A DNA stretch of 64,000 nt from Pseudomonas sp. JM0905a (lineage in GTDB: Bacteria > Pseudomonadota > Gammaproteobacteria > Pseudomonadales > Pseudomonadaceae): contig NZ_JACXBU010000015.1 in NCBI RefSeq assembly GCF_014700075.1, forward strand, positions 1-64,000, written 5' to 3'. Positions 26,463 through 36,554 of the stretch are shown here, piece by piece; position 1 is the stretch's first letter; the number at the start of each line of letters is the position of its first letter. The position numbers and the translations under genes were made by a program. Below the pieces are notes generated by a model. The model ran no database searches, was not told where the DNA came from, and worked only from the letters and a program-made list of their open reading frames with translations.

Positions 26463-27065
26463 ATGAGCGTTCTCGTAGGCAAGCAGGCTCCGGACTTCAC
26501 CGTTGCCGCCGTTCTGGGCAATGGCGAAATCGTTGACAGCTTCACCCTGTCCGAAGCCATCAAGGGCAAATACGGCCTGGTGTTCTTCTACCCGCTGGAC
26601 TTCACCTTCGTGTGCCCGTCCGAGCTGATCGCCCTGGACCACCGCATCCCTGAATTCAAGGCTCGCGGCGTGGAAGTGATCGGCGTATCCATCGACTCCC
26701 ACTTCACCCACAACGCCTGGCGTAACACCCCGGTGGACAAGGGCGGCATCGGCCAGGTCAAGTACACCCTGGCTGCCGACATGAAGCACGAAATCGCCAA
26801 GGCCTACGATGTCGAGTCCGAAGGTGGCGTTGCTTACCGTGGCGCCTTCCTGATCGACAAGAACGGCGTTGTGCGTTCCCAGATCGTCAACGACCTGCCG
26901 CTGGGCCGTAACATGGACGAGCTGCTGCGTCTGGTCGATGCCCTGCAGTTCACCGAAGAGCACGGCGAAGTTTGCCCGGCCAACTGGAAGAAAGGCGACA
27001 AGGGCATGACCGCTTCTCCGGAAGGTGTTGCCCAGTACCTGGCCGAAAACGCTTCTTCTCTGTAA
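26463..27065 (+). CDS. Typical 2-Cys peroxiredoxin (AhpC/TSA family)
   Basis: 200-residue thiol peroxidase reducing H2O2, organic peroxides and peroxynitrite. The peroxidatic Cys51 is in DFTFVCPSE and the resolving Cys171 in GEVCPANW. The C-terminal tail after the resolving Cys identifies the typical dimeric 2-Cys class. No ahpF reductase gene is adjacent, so thioredoxin is the likely reductant. It is located next to iron-storage genes, which fits protection against Fenton chemistry. A strong terminator follows. Confidence 0.94.
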   Translation: MSVLVGKQAPDFTVAAVLGNGEIVDSFTLSEAIKGKYGLVFFYPLDFTFVCPSELIALDHRIPEFKARGVEVIGVSIDSHFTHNAWRNTPVDKGGIGQVKYTLAADMKHEIAKAYDVESEGGVAYRGAFLIDKNGVVRSQIVNDLPLGRNMDELLRLVDALQFTEEHGEVCPANWKKGDKGMTASPEGVAQYLAENASSL

Positions 27066-27081
27066 GCGTTTCCAGGTAAGG

Positions 27082-27108
27082 AAAAGCCCGGCATTTGCCG
27101 GGCTTTTT
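27082..27108 (+). terminator. Rho-independent terminator of the peroxiredoxin gene
   Basis: AAAA-GCCCGGC-ATTT-GCCGGGC-TTTTT, 7-bp GC stem with A/T extension, 16 bp past the stop. It may also serve rnt in the opposite direction, since the A run gives a T run on the minus strand. Confidence 0.92.
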
Positions 27109-27131
27109 CATGTCTGGGATTTGGACGGGAC

Positions 27132-27806
27132 TCAGTCCTCGTCGTCGATCCAGCCGCCCATTTCCTTCCAGCGGTTGACGATGCCGCAGAACAGCTCGGC
27201 GGTCTTCTCGGTGTCGTAACGCGCCGAGTGCGCCTCGCGGCCGTCGAACTCGATGCCGGCGGCCTGGCAGGCCTTGGCCAGCACGGTCTGCCCGTAGGCA
27301 AGGCCGGCGAGCGTCGCGGTGTCGAAGCTGGAGAAGGGGTGGAAGGGGTTGCGCTTGAGGCCGGTCCGGTTCACCGCGGCGTTGAGGAAGCCGAGGTCGA
27401 AACTGGAGTTGTGGCCGACCAGGATGGCGCGCTTGCAGCCGTTGGCTTTGATCGATTTGCGCAGGCCACGGAAGATTTCCGTCAGCGCGTGCTCCTCGCT
27501 CACCGCCATGCGCAGCGGATGGTCCAGCTTGATCCCGGTGAACTCCAGCGCGGCCTGTTCGATGTTGGCACCCTCGAACGGCTCGATGCGGAAGAAATGG
27601 GTGTGGTCCGGATAGAGGAAGCCCTGTTCATCCATGGCGATGGTGGTCGCCGCGATTTCCAGCAGGGCGTCGGTGGCGGCGTTGAAACCGCCGGTCTCCA
27701 CGTCCACCACGACCGGCAGATAGCCACGGAAGCGCGCCGCCATCGGGTGGCGCGGGCCGGACGGCAGGCTGCCGTCCAGTTCGTCGTCGTAGAGGTCCTC
27801 GCTCAC
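27132..27806 (-). CDS. rnt: Ribonuclease T
   Basis: 224-residue DEDDh 3-prime exonuclease that trims tRNA CCA ends and other structured RNA 3-prime ends. Catalytic motifs: VVDVETGG (Asp, Glu), [10 protein letters not shown] (Asp) and [14 protein letters not shown] (His, Asp). The GTG start at 27806 gives [12 protein letters not shown], matching the known P. aeruginosa N-terminus. It overlaps the pyrC stop by 4 bp (GTGA), so translation is coupled. Longer upstream starts lie inside pyrC and are rejected. Confidence 0.95.
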   Translation of the reverse strand: MSEDLYDDELDGSLPSGPRHPMAARFRGYLPVVVDVETGGFNAATDALLEIAATTIAMDEQGFLYPDHTHFFRIEPFEGANIEQAALEFTGIKLDHPLRMAVSEEHALTEIFRGLRKSIKANGCKRAILVGHNSSFDLGFLNAAVNRTGLKRNPFHPFSSFDTATLAGLAYGQTVLAKACQAAGIEFDGREAHSARYDTEKTAELFCGIVNRWKEMGGWIDDED

Positions 27807-28849
27807 GCTTGTTCCTCCAGCAGACGCCAGCGCAGTTTCTCGCCGGCGCGCAGCGGTACCACCACCTGCTCGCCCAGCGGCAGGGTGGCCGGGGCGGTCC
27901 ATTCCTCGCGCACCAGGGTGATGCGGTCGGCGTTGCGTGGCAGGCCGTAGAAGTCCGGCCCGTGGAAGCTGGCGAAGGCCTCGAGCTTGTCCAGCGCGTT
28001 CCGCTGTTCGAAGGCTTCGGCATACAGCTCGATGGCCGCATAGGCGGTGTAGCAGCCGGCGCAGCCGCAGGCGGCTTCCTTGGCGTGCTTGGCGTGGGGC
28101 GCCGAGTCGGTGCCGAGGAAGAACTTGGCGCTACCGCTGGTGGCGGCGTCCAGCAGGGCTTCCTGGTGCACGTTGCGCTTGAGGATCGGCAGGCAATAGA
28201 AGTGCGGGCGGATGCCGCCAACCAGCATGTGGTTGCGGTTGTACAGCAGGTGATGGGCAGTGATGGTGGCGCCGACGTTGGCCGAGGCCGACTGCACGAA
28301 CTGCACCGCGTCGCCGGTGGTGATGTGTTCGAACACCACCTTCAGGGTTGGGAAGCGCTCGACCACACGGGTCAGGTGCTCGTCGATAAATACCTTTTCG
28401 CGGTCGAACACGTCGATCTCGCCACGGGTCACTTCACCGTGGACCAACAGCAGCATGCCGACTTCGGCCATGGCTTCCAGGGCCGGGAAGATCTTGTCGA
28501 CGCTGGTGACGCCGGAATCCGAGTTGGTGGTGGCGCCAGCCGGATAGAGCTTGGCGGCGTGCACGAAACCGGAAGCCTTGGCCGCGCGGATGTCCTCCGG
28601 GCTGGTGCGGTCGGTGAGGTAGAGCACCATCAGCGGCTCGAAGCGGCTGCCGGCCGGGCGGGCAGAGAGGATGCGCTGGCGATAGGCGTCGGCTTCCTCG
28701 GCATTGCGAACCGGGGGCACCAGGTTGGGCATGATGATGGCGCGGCCGAAGGTGCGGGCGGCATCGGCGACGGTATGGGCCAGGACGGCACCATCGCGCA
28801 GATGGATGTGCCAGTCGTCGGGACGCAGGAGGGTCAAACGGTCGGACAT
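27803..28849 (-). CDS. pyrC: Dihydroorotase
   Basis: 348-residue zinc amidohydrolase that interconverts carbamoyl aspartate and dihydroorotate in pyrimidine synthesis. The HxH metal motif is [10 protein letters not shown] near residue 14; the carboxylated lysine lies in the [16 protein letters not shown] region. Further metal histidines are in LLVHGE and VFEHITT, and the catalytic Asp in LGTDSAPH. The length fits the class II PyrC type. First gene of the pyrC-rnt operon; divergent from motY. Confidence 0.96.
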   Translation of the reverse strand: MSDRLTLLRPDDWHIHLRDGAVLAHTVADAARTFGRAIIMPNLVPPVRNAEEADAYRQRILSARPAGSRFEPLMVLYLTDRTSPEDIRAAKASGFVHAAKLYPAGATTNSDSGVTSVDKIFPALEAMAEVGMLLLVHGEVTRGEIDVFDREKVFIDEHLTRVVERFPTLKVVFEHITTGDAVQFVQSASANVGATITAHHLLYNRNHMLVGGIRPHFYCLPILKRNVHQEALLDAATSGSAKFFLGTDSAPHAKHAKEAACGCAGCYTAYAAIELYAEAFEQRNALDKLEAFASFHGPDFYGLPRNADRITLVREEWTAPATLPLGEQVVVPLRAGEKLRWRLLEEQA

Positions 28850-28953
28850 GAGGGGCTTCCAGGCGGGCAGAACTGGGCGGACATGCTACCGGAAAAGCCC
28901 TTCCGGGGCACGCAGGGCAGGAGCCGGCGACAGCCGCGCACGCAAATCCGCGC

Positions 28954-28980
28954 TCAAGTTTTTCCGCTTCGCACCGATAT
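28954..28980 (+). promoter_or_regulatory. Sigma-28 (FliA) promoter of motY
   Basis: TCAAGTTT-N11-ACCGATAT matches the flagellar sigma-28 consensus (TAAAGTTT-N11-GCCGATAA) at 13 of 16 positions with exact spacing. It lies 36 bp upstream of the motY start codon. Confidence 0.85.
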
Positions 28981-29016
28981 CCAGCAGGAACGCCGCAATT
29001 CCCCGTGGAGCCCGCC

Positions 29017-30006
29017 GTGCGACAGCGCTATCTCGTCTTCCTGAGCTTGTTCGCCAGCCTGCCGGCCATGGCCATTACCTTCCAGACACGCCTGGAGAAG
29101 GTGGAGTGGAAGGTCGAGGGGGACAAGTTCGAATGCCGGCTATCGCAGCCCATCACCGACTTCGGTGCGGGGGAATTCGTGCGTCGGGCCGGCGAGCAGG
29201 CCACCTTCCGCCTGAAGGCGCGTGAGCGCTGGATGGGCGCCGGCTCGGCAACGCTGCTCGCGGCTGCGGCTCCCTGGCAGCCGGGGAGGGGAGACATCAA
29301 CCTTGGCGTGGTCAGCGTCGGCGGCGGTGAAGTGCCTTTCAACAGCTCCCAGCAACAGGCCGGACGCCTGCTCACTGGCTTGCTGGAAGGCCGCAGCCCG
29401 CTGGTTCGTCACCGTACCCTGCAGGGCGGCGATTCCATGGAAGTGCGCCTGCTGCCGGTGAAGTTCAATCAGGCCTATCAGGATTACCTCGCCTGCACCG
29501 CCAAGTTGCTGCCGGTGAACTTCGACCAGATCAGGCATGTGCAGGTCGGCTTCCCGGGGGGCGGCATGGAGCTGGACGAGATGGCGCGGGCGAAGCTGGA
29601 AATCATGCTCGACTTCATCAGGGCCGATCCCAGCGTCAATCACATCGAAATCGACGGTCACTCCGACAACAGCGGCAACCGCCTGACCAACCGCGACCTA
29701 TCGCGCCGTCGCGCCTTGGCGGTGTTCGACTACTTCAAGGCCAACGGCTTCCCCGAAGCGCAGATGGTCATGCGCTTCCACGGCGAGCGTTACCCGTTGG
29801 CGCCGAACAACAGCCCGGCCAACCGCGAGAAGAACCGCCGCGCCACCGTGCAGCTGTCCCGCGTCGACCTGCCCGTGGAGGCTCCCGCCGCCGCACCGGC
29901 TGCAGCGCCGGCCCCGGCTCCGACGGAGACGCCGGCCCCCGCGCCGACCACCGCTCCCGGTGTCCAGGGCGCTGCTGCCAACCCCCAGCCGCGGACCGGG
30001 TCCTGA
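29017..30006 (+). CDS. motY: Sodium/proton-type flagellar motor protein MotY
   Basis: About 329-residue periplasmic T-ring component of the flagellar stator. A signal peptide (RQRYLVFLSLFASLPAMA) precedes an N-terminal MotY domain. A C-terminal OmpA-like peptidoglycan-binding domain (IEIDGHSDNSGNRLTNRDLS) and a Pro/Ala-rich tail (about 290-329) follow. I prefer GTG at 29017 (GGAG 7 nt upstream) to the GTG at 29005. The sigma-28 promoter immediately upstream places it with late flagellar genes. The tail is longer and more repetitive than the core domain needs. Confidence 0.93.
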   Translation: MRQRYLVFLSLFASLPAMAITFQTRLEKVEWKVEGDKFECRLSQPITDFGAGEFVRRAGEQATFRLKARERWMGAGSATLLAAAAPWQPGRGDINLGVVSVGGGEVPFNSSQQQAGRLLTGLLEGRSPLVRHRTLQGGDSMEVRLLPVKFNQAYQDYLACTAKLLPVNFDQIRHVQVGFPGGGMELDEMARAKLEIMLDFIRADPSVNHIEIDGHSDNSGNRLTNRDLSRRRALAVFDYFKANGFPEAQMVMRFHGERYPLAPNNSPANREKNRRATVQLSRVDLPVEAPAAAPAAAPAPAPTETPAPAPTTAPGVQGAAANPQPRTGS

Positions 30007-30037
30007 TCCCGCCGTTCGTCGCGCGCCTGACAGAAAC

Positions 30038-30074
30038 TGTCGCCTCGTCGTCATTAGCTGTCGCGACACTGTAA
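30038..30074 (+). promoter_or_regulatory. Paired ArgR half-sites upstream of argG
   Basis: TGTCGC-N8-AA is perfect at 30059-30074. A second TGTCGC-N8-CA lies at 30038-30053, 21 bp away and in the same orientation. The spacing equals that of the argF operator at 19965-20001. Position is 62-98 bp before the argG ATG. Confidence 0.7.
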
Positions 30075-30135
30075 TTTGGCCGCCAGGGTCAGTAGAATCA
30101 CGGGTTTTTCGTACAACCCCCGTGGAGTTGATGGC

Positions 30136-31353
<1,218 letters not shown>

Positions 31354-31378
31354 TAAGCTTGTAATCAGAGCTTACGGA

Positions 31379-31397
31379 CCCCGGCCAAAAGCCGGGG
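31379..31397 (+). terminator. Hairpin after argG
   Basis: CCCCGGC-CAAAA-GCCGGGG followed by TTCGTCATTT; a 7-bp stem 25 bp past the argG stop with a partial T tail. Confidence 0.75.
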
Positions 31398-31447
31398 TTC
31401 GTCATTTAAGAGCCCACGAAAAATGGGCAACCGATGAGGAAGTAACG

Positions 31448-31840
31448 ATGAGACTGCTGCATACCATGCTGCGCGTCGGCGACCTGGACAAATCCATCGC
31501 CTTCTACACCGAAGTGCTGGGCATGACCCTGCTGCGCCGCAAGGATTACCCGGACGGCCAGTTCACCCTCGCGTTCGTCGGCTACGGCGACGAGGCCCAT
31601 AACAGCGTGATCGAGCTGACCTACAACTGGGGTGTGGACAAGTACGAGCTGGGCAACGCCTACGGCCACATCGCCCTGGAAGTGGACGATGTCTACAAGG
31701 CCTGCGAAGACATCCGCGCCCGTGGCGGCAAGATCACCCGCGAGCCGGGTCCGATGAAGCACGGCACGAGTATCCTGGCGTTCGTGGAAGATCCCGACGG
31801 CTACAAAATCGAATTGCTGTCCCCCTCTCGCAACGACTGA
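31448..31840 (+). CDS. gloA: Lactoylglutathione lyase (glyoxalase I)
   Basis: 130-residue metalloenzyme converting the methylglyoxal-glutathione hemithioacetal to lactoylglutathione. Metal ligands fall exactly where the E. coli Ni enzyme has them: His5, Glu56, His74 and Glu122. Short length without the loops of the Zn-type human enzyme suggests a Ni/Co-activated form. It has a GAGGAAG ribosome site and follows argG by 94 bp after a terminator-like hairpin. Confidence 0.95.
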   Translation: MRLLHTMLRVGDLDKSIAFYTEVLGMTLLRRKDYPDGQFTLAFVGYGDEAHNSVIELTYNWGVDKYELGNAYGHIALEVDDVYKACEDIRARGGKITREPGPMKHGTSILAFVEDPDGYKIELLSPSRND

Positions 31841-31896
31841 CGCTCTATGCTGATATGAATCCGGGCGCTCTCGCCCCGGTCCGGAGGCGTGGGTCT

Positions 31897-32943
31897 ATGG
31901 ATGGTTCCGCTGTCAGCTACGAACGCAATCTCGAATGCCTGGTTCGGGCTATCCAGGAGCTGTCTCTGGCCCGTGATCTCGACCGTATCGCCGAGATCGT
32001 GCGCAGTGCCGCGCGGGAGCTGGTAGGGGCCGATGGCGCCACCTTCGTCCTGCGCGACGGCGATCGCTGTTTCTACAAGGATGAGGACGCGATCTCGCCG
32101 TTGTGGAAGGGCCTGCGCTTCCCCATGGAAACCTGCATCAGTGGCTGGGCCATGCTCAACTGCGAACCCGCGGTGATCGAGGACATCTATCAGGACCCGC
32201 GCATTCCCCACGACGCCTACCGCCCGACCTTCGTCAAAAGCCTGGTCATGGTGCCCATCCGCAGCATGGCCCCGGTGGGGGCGATTGGCACCTACTGGGC
32301 CACTCCGCGCCTGGCCAGCGTACGCGAAGTCGGCTTGCTCCAGGCCCTGGCGGACTCGACCTCGGTGTCCATGGAAAACGTCCAGCTCTACAACGAACTC
32401 GAACAGCGGGTTTTCGCCCGTACCCAGGACCTGGTGGCCGCCAACCGCCTGCTCTACGACGAAGCCTGTGAGCGCGAGCGGGTCGAGCAGGAGATCCAGC
32501 GTTTCTCCATGACCGACGAACTCACCGGCCTGCACAACCGCCTCGGCTTCCTGCGTCACGCCGCCGAAAGTCTCGAGGCGTCACGTCAGCGCGACACGCC
32601 TTCCCTGCTGCTTCACCTGCAAGTGGAGAGCAACGACGGCGGGCCGGCCGAGAACCTGCCGCTGGTAGCCGCGCGCATGCTGCGGGCGCAGTTCCGCCGG
32701 GACGACCTGATCGCGCGGCTCGGTGGTGGTGAGTTCCTCGTGCTGACCACCGGCTATGGCGAGCCGCACGCCGTGCTGCAGCGCCTGCGCGCGGGCCTGG
32801 GGGCCTTCAATCGTGCGGCGGAGCAGAGCCTGACCCTGCGCATCGGCCATGCCGAGTCGAGCCGAGGGCAGGACCTGGAGCAACTGCTGCAGGAAGCCGA
32901 CAATGCCCTGCATCGGGCTGGGCCGGGGTGGAGCAACACCTGA
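31897..32943 (+). CDS. GAF-domain protein with degenerate GGDEF domain
   Basis: 348 residues. An N-terminal GAF sensor (about 5-175, with CISGWAMLN and MVPIRSMAPVGAIGTYW) is followed by a coiled-coil linker (ELEQRVFARTQDLVAANRLL) and a C-terminal GGDEF-fold domain. The active-site motif reads LGGGEF: the metal-binding Asp/Glu of GG(D/E)EF is Gly. The domain also looks short around the nucleotide site. It is therefore unlikely to make c-di-GMP and may bind a ligand or regulate a partner. The ATG at 31897 with GGAGG nine bases upstream is preferred to 31855. No membrane segment. Confidence 0.82.
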   Translation: MDGSAVSYERNLECLVRAIQELSLARDLDRIAEIVRSAARELVGADGATFVLRDGDRCFYKDEDAISPLWKGLRFPMETCISGWAMLNCEPAVIEDIYQDPRIPHDAYRPTFVKSLVMVPIRSMAPVGAIGTYWATPRLASVREVGLLQALADSTSVSMENVQLYNELEQRVFARTQDLVAANRLLYDEACERERVEQEIQRFSMTDELTGLHNRLGFLRHAAESLEASRQRDTPSLLLHLQVESNDGGPAENLPLVAARMLRAQFRRDDLIARLGGGEFLVLTTGYGEPHAVLQRLRAGLGAFNRAAEQSLTLRIGHAESSRGQDLEQLLQEADNALHRAGPGWSNT

Positions 32944-33011
32944 TTCTGGCTGGCCGCAACGCTTCGCTATATAGTTTGCCACACAGCGAAAACTGATCAT
33001 TCGGCCAACCC

Positions 33012-33698
33012 ATGAGCTTCCCCCTCGACCGCACCGACCTGGCCGCCATCTGGCTGACTCTCGAACTGGCGACCCTGACCACTTTGCTCCTGCTCGTGGT
33101 GGGCACGCCCATCGCCTGGTGGCTGGCACGCACCCGTTCGCGACTGAAGGGGCTGGTGGCTGCGGTGGTCGCCCTGCCGCTGGTGCTACCGCCCACCGTT
33201 ATCGGCTTCTACCTGCTGGTGAGCATGGGGCCCCACGGTTTCATCGGCCAGTTCACCCAGAGCCTTGGCCTCGGCACCTTGCCTTTCACCTTCGCTGGCC
33301 TCGTGGTGGGCTCGGTGATCTACTCCATGCCGTTCGTGGTGCAGCCCCTGCAGAACGCCTTCACGGCCATTGGCGAGCGTCCGCTGGAAGTGGCTGCGAC
33401 CCTGCGCGCGAGCCCCTGGGATACCTTCTTCTCGGTGGTGCTGCCGCTTGCCAAGCCGGGCTTCGTCACCGCCTCGATCCTCGGCTTCGCCCACACAGTG
33501 GGCGAGTTCGGCGTGGTGCTGATGATCGGCGGCAACATCCCCGAGAAGACCCGCGTGGTCTCGGTGCAGATCTTCGATCACGTCGAAGCCATGGAGTACG
33601 CCCAGGCCCATTGGCTGGCCGGCGGAATGCTGTTGTTCTCCTTCCTCATTCTGCTGGCACTGAACACCAGCCGACGCCTGAAACCCGGTTGGACCTGA
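33012..33698 (+). CDS. modB: Molybdate ABC transporter permease
   Basis: 228-residue inner-membrane permease of the molybdate/tungstate importer with about five to six spans and the EAA cytoplasmic loop ([20 protein letters not shown]). The [19 protein letters not shown] segment is characteristic of ModB/NifC proteins. It is followed 3 bp later by modC. No modA (binding protein) lies upstream, where the GAF-GGDEF gene is found instead. Confidence 0.94.
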   Translation: MSFPLDRTDLAAIWLTLELATLTTLLLLVVGTPIAWWLARTRSRLKGLVAAVVALPLVLPPTVIGFYLLVSMGPHGFIGQFTQSLGLGTLPFTFAGLVVGSVIYSMPFVVQPLQNAFTAIGERPLEVAATLRASPWDTFFSVVLPLAKPGFVTASILGFAHTVGEFGVVLMIGGNIPEKTRVVSVQIFDHVEAMEYAQAHWLAGGMLLFSFLILLALNTSRRLKPGWT

Positions 33699-33701
33699 GC
33701 C

Positions 33702-34787
33702 ATGCAACAGATTCGCGCACGTTTCAGCCTGCGCCACCCGGACTTCGTCCTGGAGGCTGATCTGGCTCTGCCGGGACGCGGCGTCAGTGCCCTGTTCGGC
33801 CATTCCGGTTCGGGCAAGACCACCCTGCTGCGCTGCATCGCCGGCCTGGAACGGGCGGCAGAAGGCTTCCTGGAAGTGAATGGCGAAGTCTGGCAGGACA
33901 GCGCCCGGGACCACTTCCTGCCCACCCACAAGCGTCGACTGGGGTATGTGTTCCAGGAGGCCAGCCTGTTCGAGCACCTCTCGGTGCGGCGTAACCTCGA
34001 GTTCGGTCAGCGGCGCATTCCTGCTCAGGATCTTCGGGTCGAACTGGACCACGCGGTGGAACTGCTCGGCATCGGCCACCTGCTGGAGCGCATGCCAGGA
34101 CACCTTTCCGGTGGCGAGCGCCAGCGCGTCGGTATCGCCCGCGCCTTGCTGACCAGCCCGCGTCTGCTGCTGATGGATGAGCCCCTGGCGGCGCTGGATC
34201 TCAAGCGCAAGGGCGAAATTCTTCCCTACCTGGAGCGCCTGCACGACGAGCTGGATATTCCGGTGCTCTATGTCAGCCATTCGCCCGATGAAGTGGCGCG
34301 CCTGGCTGATCACCTGGTATTGCTCGACAACGGCCGGGTGCTGGCCAGCGGACCACTCGACCAGACCCTGTCGCGCCTCGACCTGCCCATCGCCCAGGAA
34401 GACGAAGCGGGCGTGGTGATCGAAGGCCGCGTGCAGGGATTCGATGCCCGCTACCAGTTGCTGACGCTGGCGCTGCCCGGCAGCTCGCTGAGCGTGCGGG
34501 TGGCCCATTCCCCGGTTACCGAGGGCCGTGCGCTGCGCTTCCGGGTGCTGGCGCGGGACGTCAGCCTGAGCCTGGAAAAGCAGCGTGACAGCAGCATCCT
34601 CAACCTCCTGCCGGCACGGGTGGTAGAAGAATTTCCGGCCGCCAATCCAGCCCATGTGCTGGTGCGTCTCGATGTGGACGGTGCGCCCATGCTGGCGCGT
34701 ATCACCCGTTTCTCCCGTGACCAGTTGGGCCTCTACCCGGGGCAGTCGATCTGGGCGCAGATCAAGTCGGTGGCGCTGTTGGCCTGA
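33702..34787 (+). CDS. modC: Molybdate ABC transporter ATP-binding protein
   Basis: 361-residue ATPase energising molybdate uptake. Walker [10 protein letters not shown] (about 33-41), signature [16 protein letters not shown], Walker [13 protein letters not shown] and H-loop [13 protein letters not shown] are followed by a C-terminal Mop/TOBE domain (about 290-361) that can bind molybdate. It is translated right after modB. The imported metal could serve the molybdopterin oxidoreductase at 22507-24615. Confidence 0.95.
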   Translation: MQQIRARFSLRHPDFVLEADLALPGRGVSALFGHSGSGKTTLLRCIAGLERAAEGFLEVNGEVWQDSARDHFLPTHKRRLGYVFQEASLFEHLSVRRNLEFGQRRIPAQDLRVELDHAVELLGIGHLLERMPGHLSGGERQRVGIARALLTSPRLLLMDEPLAALDLKRKGEILPYLERLHDELDIPVLYVSHSPDEVARLADHLVLLDNGRVLASGPLDQTLSRLDLPIAQEDEAGVVIEGRVQGFDARYQLLTLALPGSSLSVRVAHSPVTEGRALRFRVLARDVSLSLEKQRDSSILNLLPARVVEEFPAANPAHVLVRLDVDGAPMLARITRFSRDQLGLYPGQSIWAQIKSVALLA

Positions 34788-34864
34788 GCCTGGGCCTGAA
34801 GTCGCGCTTCACATCCACCGAGAGAGGATGGCCTCCACCGGGACGGGGTAAGCGCGATCCGTTT

Positions 34865-34973
34865 TAGGTTGTGGCCGAGCTACGCGAAGCCCAACGGTGC
34901 GGACCTGAAACCGCGCCACGTTGGGCTTCGCTGCGCTCGCGGAACGCCGCCCGGACCAACCTACGAAAAGCGC
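34865..34973. repeat. About 110-bp structured intergenic repeat, copy 1 of 2
   Basis: Outer arms TAGGTTG/CAACCTA and inner arms CGAAGCCCAAC/GTTGGGCTTCG form nested inverted repeats. The left half (AGGTTGTGGCCGAG, then CGAAGCCCAAC) recurs at 42451-42560. It lies between the convergent modC and diguanylate cyclase genes, so it may act as a two-way terminator. Confidence 0.75.
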
Positions 34974-35005
34974 ATCGTGCATTGGGCGGACCCCACCCCA
35001 CTGGA

Positions 35006-36499
35006 TCACAACGCGTCGGCGTTGCCCGAGGGCTCCACACACACGCAATTGCGGCCGGATTGCTTGGCCCTGTAGAGGCCGCGGTCGGCGCGGCCGATCA
35101 GGCTGTCCAGGGAATCGTCCGGGTGCATCTCGGCCAGGCCGATGCTGGTGGTCACCTGCAGATTCACCCCCCTGAAGGGATAGCGCTGCGCGGCCACCTC
35201 GCCACGGACTTTCTCCGCAAGCTGGTGGGCTGTGGCGTTGCCGGTGTCTTTCAGCAGGATGATGAATTCCTCGCCACCCCAGCGGCAGACGATGTCCGAC
35301 TGGCGCAGGCCGTCGCGCAGGTTCTGGGCGAAGCCCTGCAGCACCTGGTCGCCGGCCTGATGGCCGTAGGTGTCGTTGAGCAATTTGAAGTGATCCAGGT
35401 CCAGCAGCAACGCCGTCAGCGGCTTGCGGTCGCGGCGGGCTTCCTGCAGCGCCTGGCCGGCGAGCAGTTCGAAGCCGCGTCGGTTGGGCAGGCTGGTCAG
35501 GCTGTCGGTGGTGGCCAGGGCGGCGATGCTGTGCTGGTAGCGGCGCATCAGGCGGCTCACCATTACCAGGACGATGGCGGTCACCAGCAGGCAGATCAGC
35601 AGGTTGAGGTAGAGCGTGTTGCGCAGGCCGGCGAGCAGGCCACCTTCGTGCTTGTCGACGAACAGGTACCAGTCCAGCTCAGGGATGTAGCGCACGTTCA
35701 GGTAGTGGTCGCGACCGCGTTCGTGATACCCGAACTTGCCCGTCTGCGGGCGTCCCAATCTCGCCTGCAGATCCTCCAGCCCCGGCACGTCGGCCAGCGT
35801 CTGGCCGACCCGAGCCCCCAGCGGGCCGCCATCGGCGCCGGTCAGGACGATACGCCCGGTGGTGTCGACGAAGTACACGCTGCGATCGTAGCGGCGCTGG
35901 TATTCGTCGATCAGCTTGATCACCGCGTCGACCGTCAGGCCGACGCCGGTGGCGCCGAGAAACTTGCCGTCGTAGTCGAACACCTTGTAGTTGATGAAGA
36001 TGGTCAGCCGGTCCTGGTTGGCCATGTCCACATCGACATTGATCTCGTACGGTTCCTTCATATCCCGCACGCGGAAGTACCAGATGTCCCGTGGTTCCTT
36101 CGGGCTCACCTGCTTGAGCACGCCCTTGGTCTGGTAGTAGGTGAGGGTACGGTCGGAAATGAAGAAGGAGGTAAAGGCGCCGTAGTGCTCCTGCACTTCG
36201 CGCAGGTAGCGGGTCATGGGCTCGGCGTTTTTCTCGCCGTGCATCACCCAGTCACGCACGAAGGTGTCGCGGCTCATCATGGAGGAGATCAGGATGGGCC
36301 GGACCAGATCCTTCTGGATTTCCGAGTAGACGTTATCCGAGGTCAGCGGCAACTCGGTGTTGATGATGGTGTTGCGAATGGACTTGAGCGACGCCTGGTA
36401 GCTGACCAGGGAGGTGGCCAGGAAACCGCAGCCAAGCAGCAGTACCAGTGTGATGACCAACAGGCGGTGGCTTTGCTTGGTGTGTTCTTGTAGCGGCAT
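35006..36499 (-). CDS. Membrane diguanylate cyclase with periplasmic dCACHE sensor (second)
   Basis: 497 residues. TM1 (about 12-32) and TM2 (about 300-322, NLLICLLVTAIVLVMVS) flank a long CACHE-like periplasmic domain (FYKVFDYDGKFLGATGVGLT type signature: NYKVFDYDGKFLGATGVG). The C-terminal GGDEF domain has the intact active site RWGGEEF, with an RxxD product-inhibition site (RQSD) five residues ahead. It should synthesise c-di-GMP in response to an unknown small ligand. It is monocistronic, convergent with modC, and differs in sequence from the cyclase at 20225. Confidence 0.88.
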   Translation of the reverse strand: MPLQEHTKQSHRLLVITLVLLLGCGFLATSLVSYQASLKSIRNTIINTELPLTSDNVYSEIQKDLVRPILISSMMSRDTFVRDWVMHGEKNAEPMTRYLREVQEHYGAFTSFFISDRTLTYYQTKGVLKQVSPKEPRDIWYFRVRDMKEPYEINVDVDMANQDRLTIFINYKVFDYDGKFLGATGVGLTVDAVIKLIDEYQRRYDRSVYFVDTTGRIVLTGADGGPLGARVGQTLADVPGLEDLQARLGRPQTGKFGYHERGRDHYLNVRYIPELDWYLFVDKHEGGLLAGLRNTLYLNLLICLLVTAIVLVMVSRLMRRYQHSIAALATTDSLTSLPNRRGFELLAGQALQEARRDRKPLTALLLDLDHFKLLNDTYGHQAGDQVLQGFAQNLRDGLRQSDIVCRWGGEEFIILLKDTGNATAHQLAEKVRGEVAAQRYPFRGVNLQVTTSIGLAEMHPDDSLDSLIGRADRGLYRAKQSGRNCVCVEPSGNADAL

Positions 36500-36554
36500 C
36501 GGACAACATGGCCTCGGTGTGGTGGCGCAATGCTAGCGTGCAGTAACACAGGCG

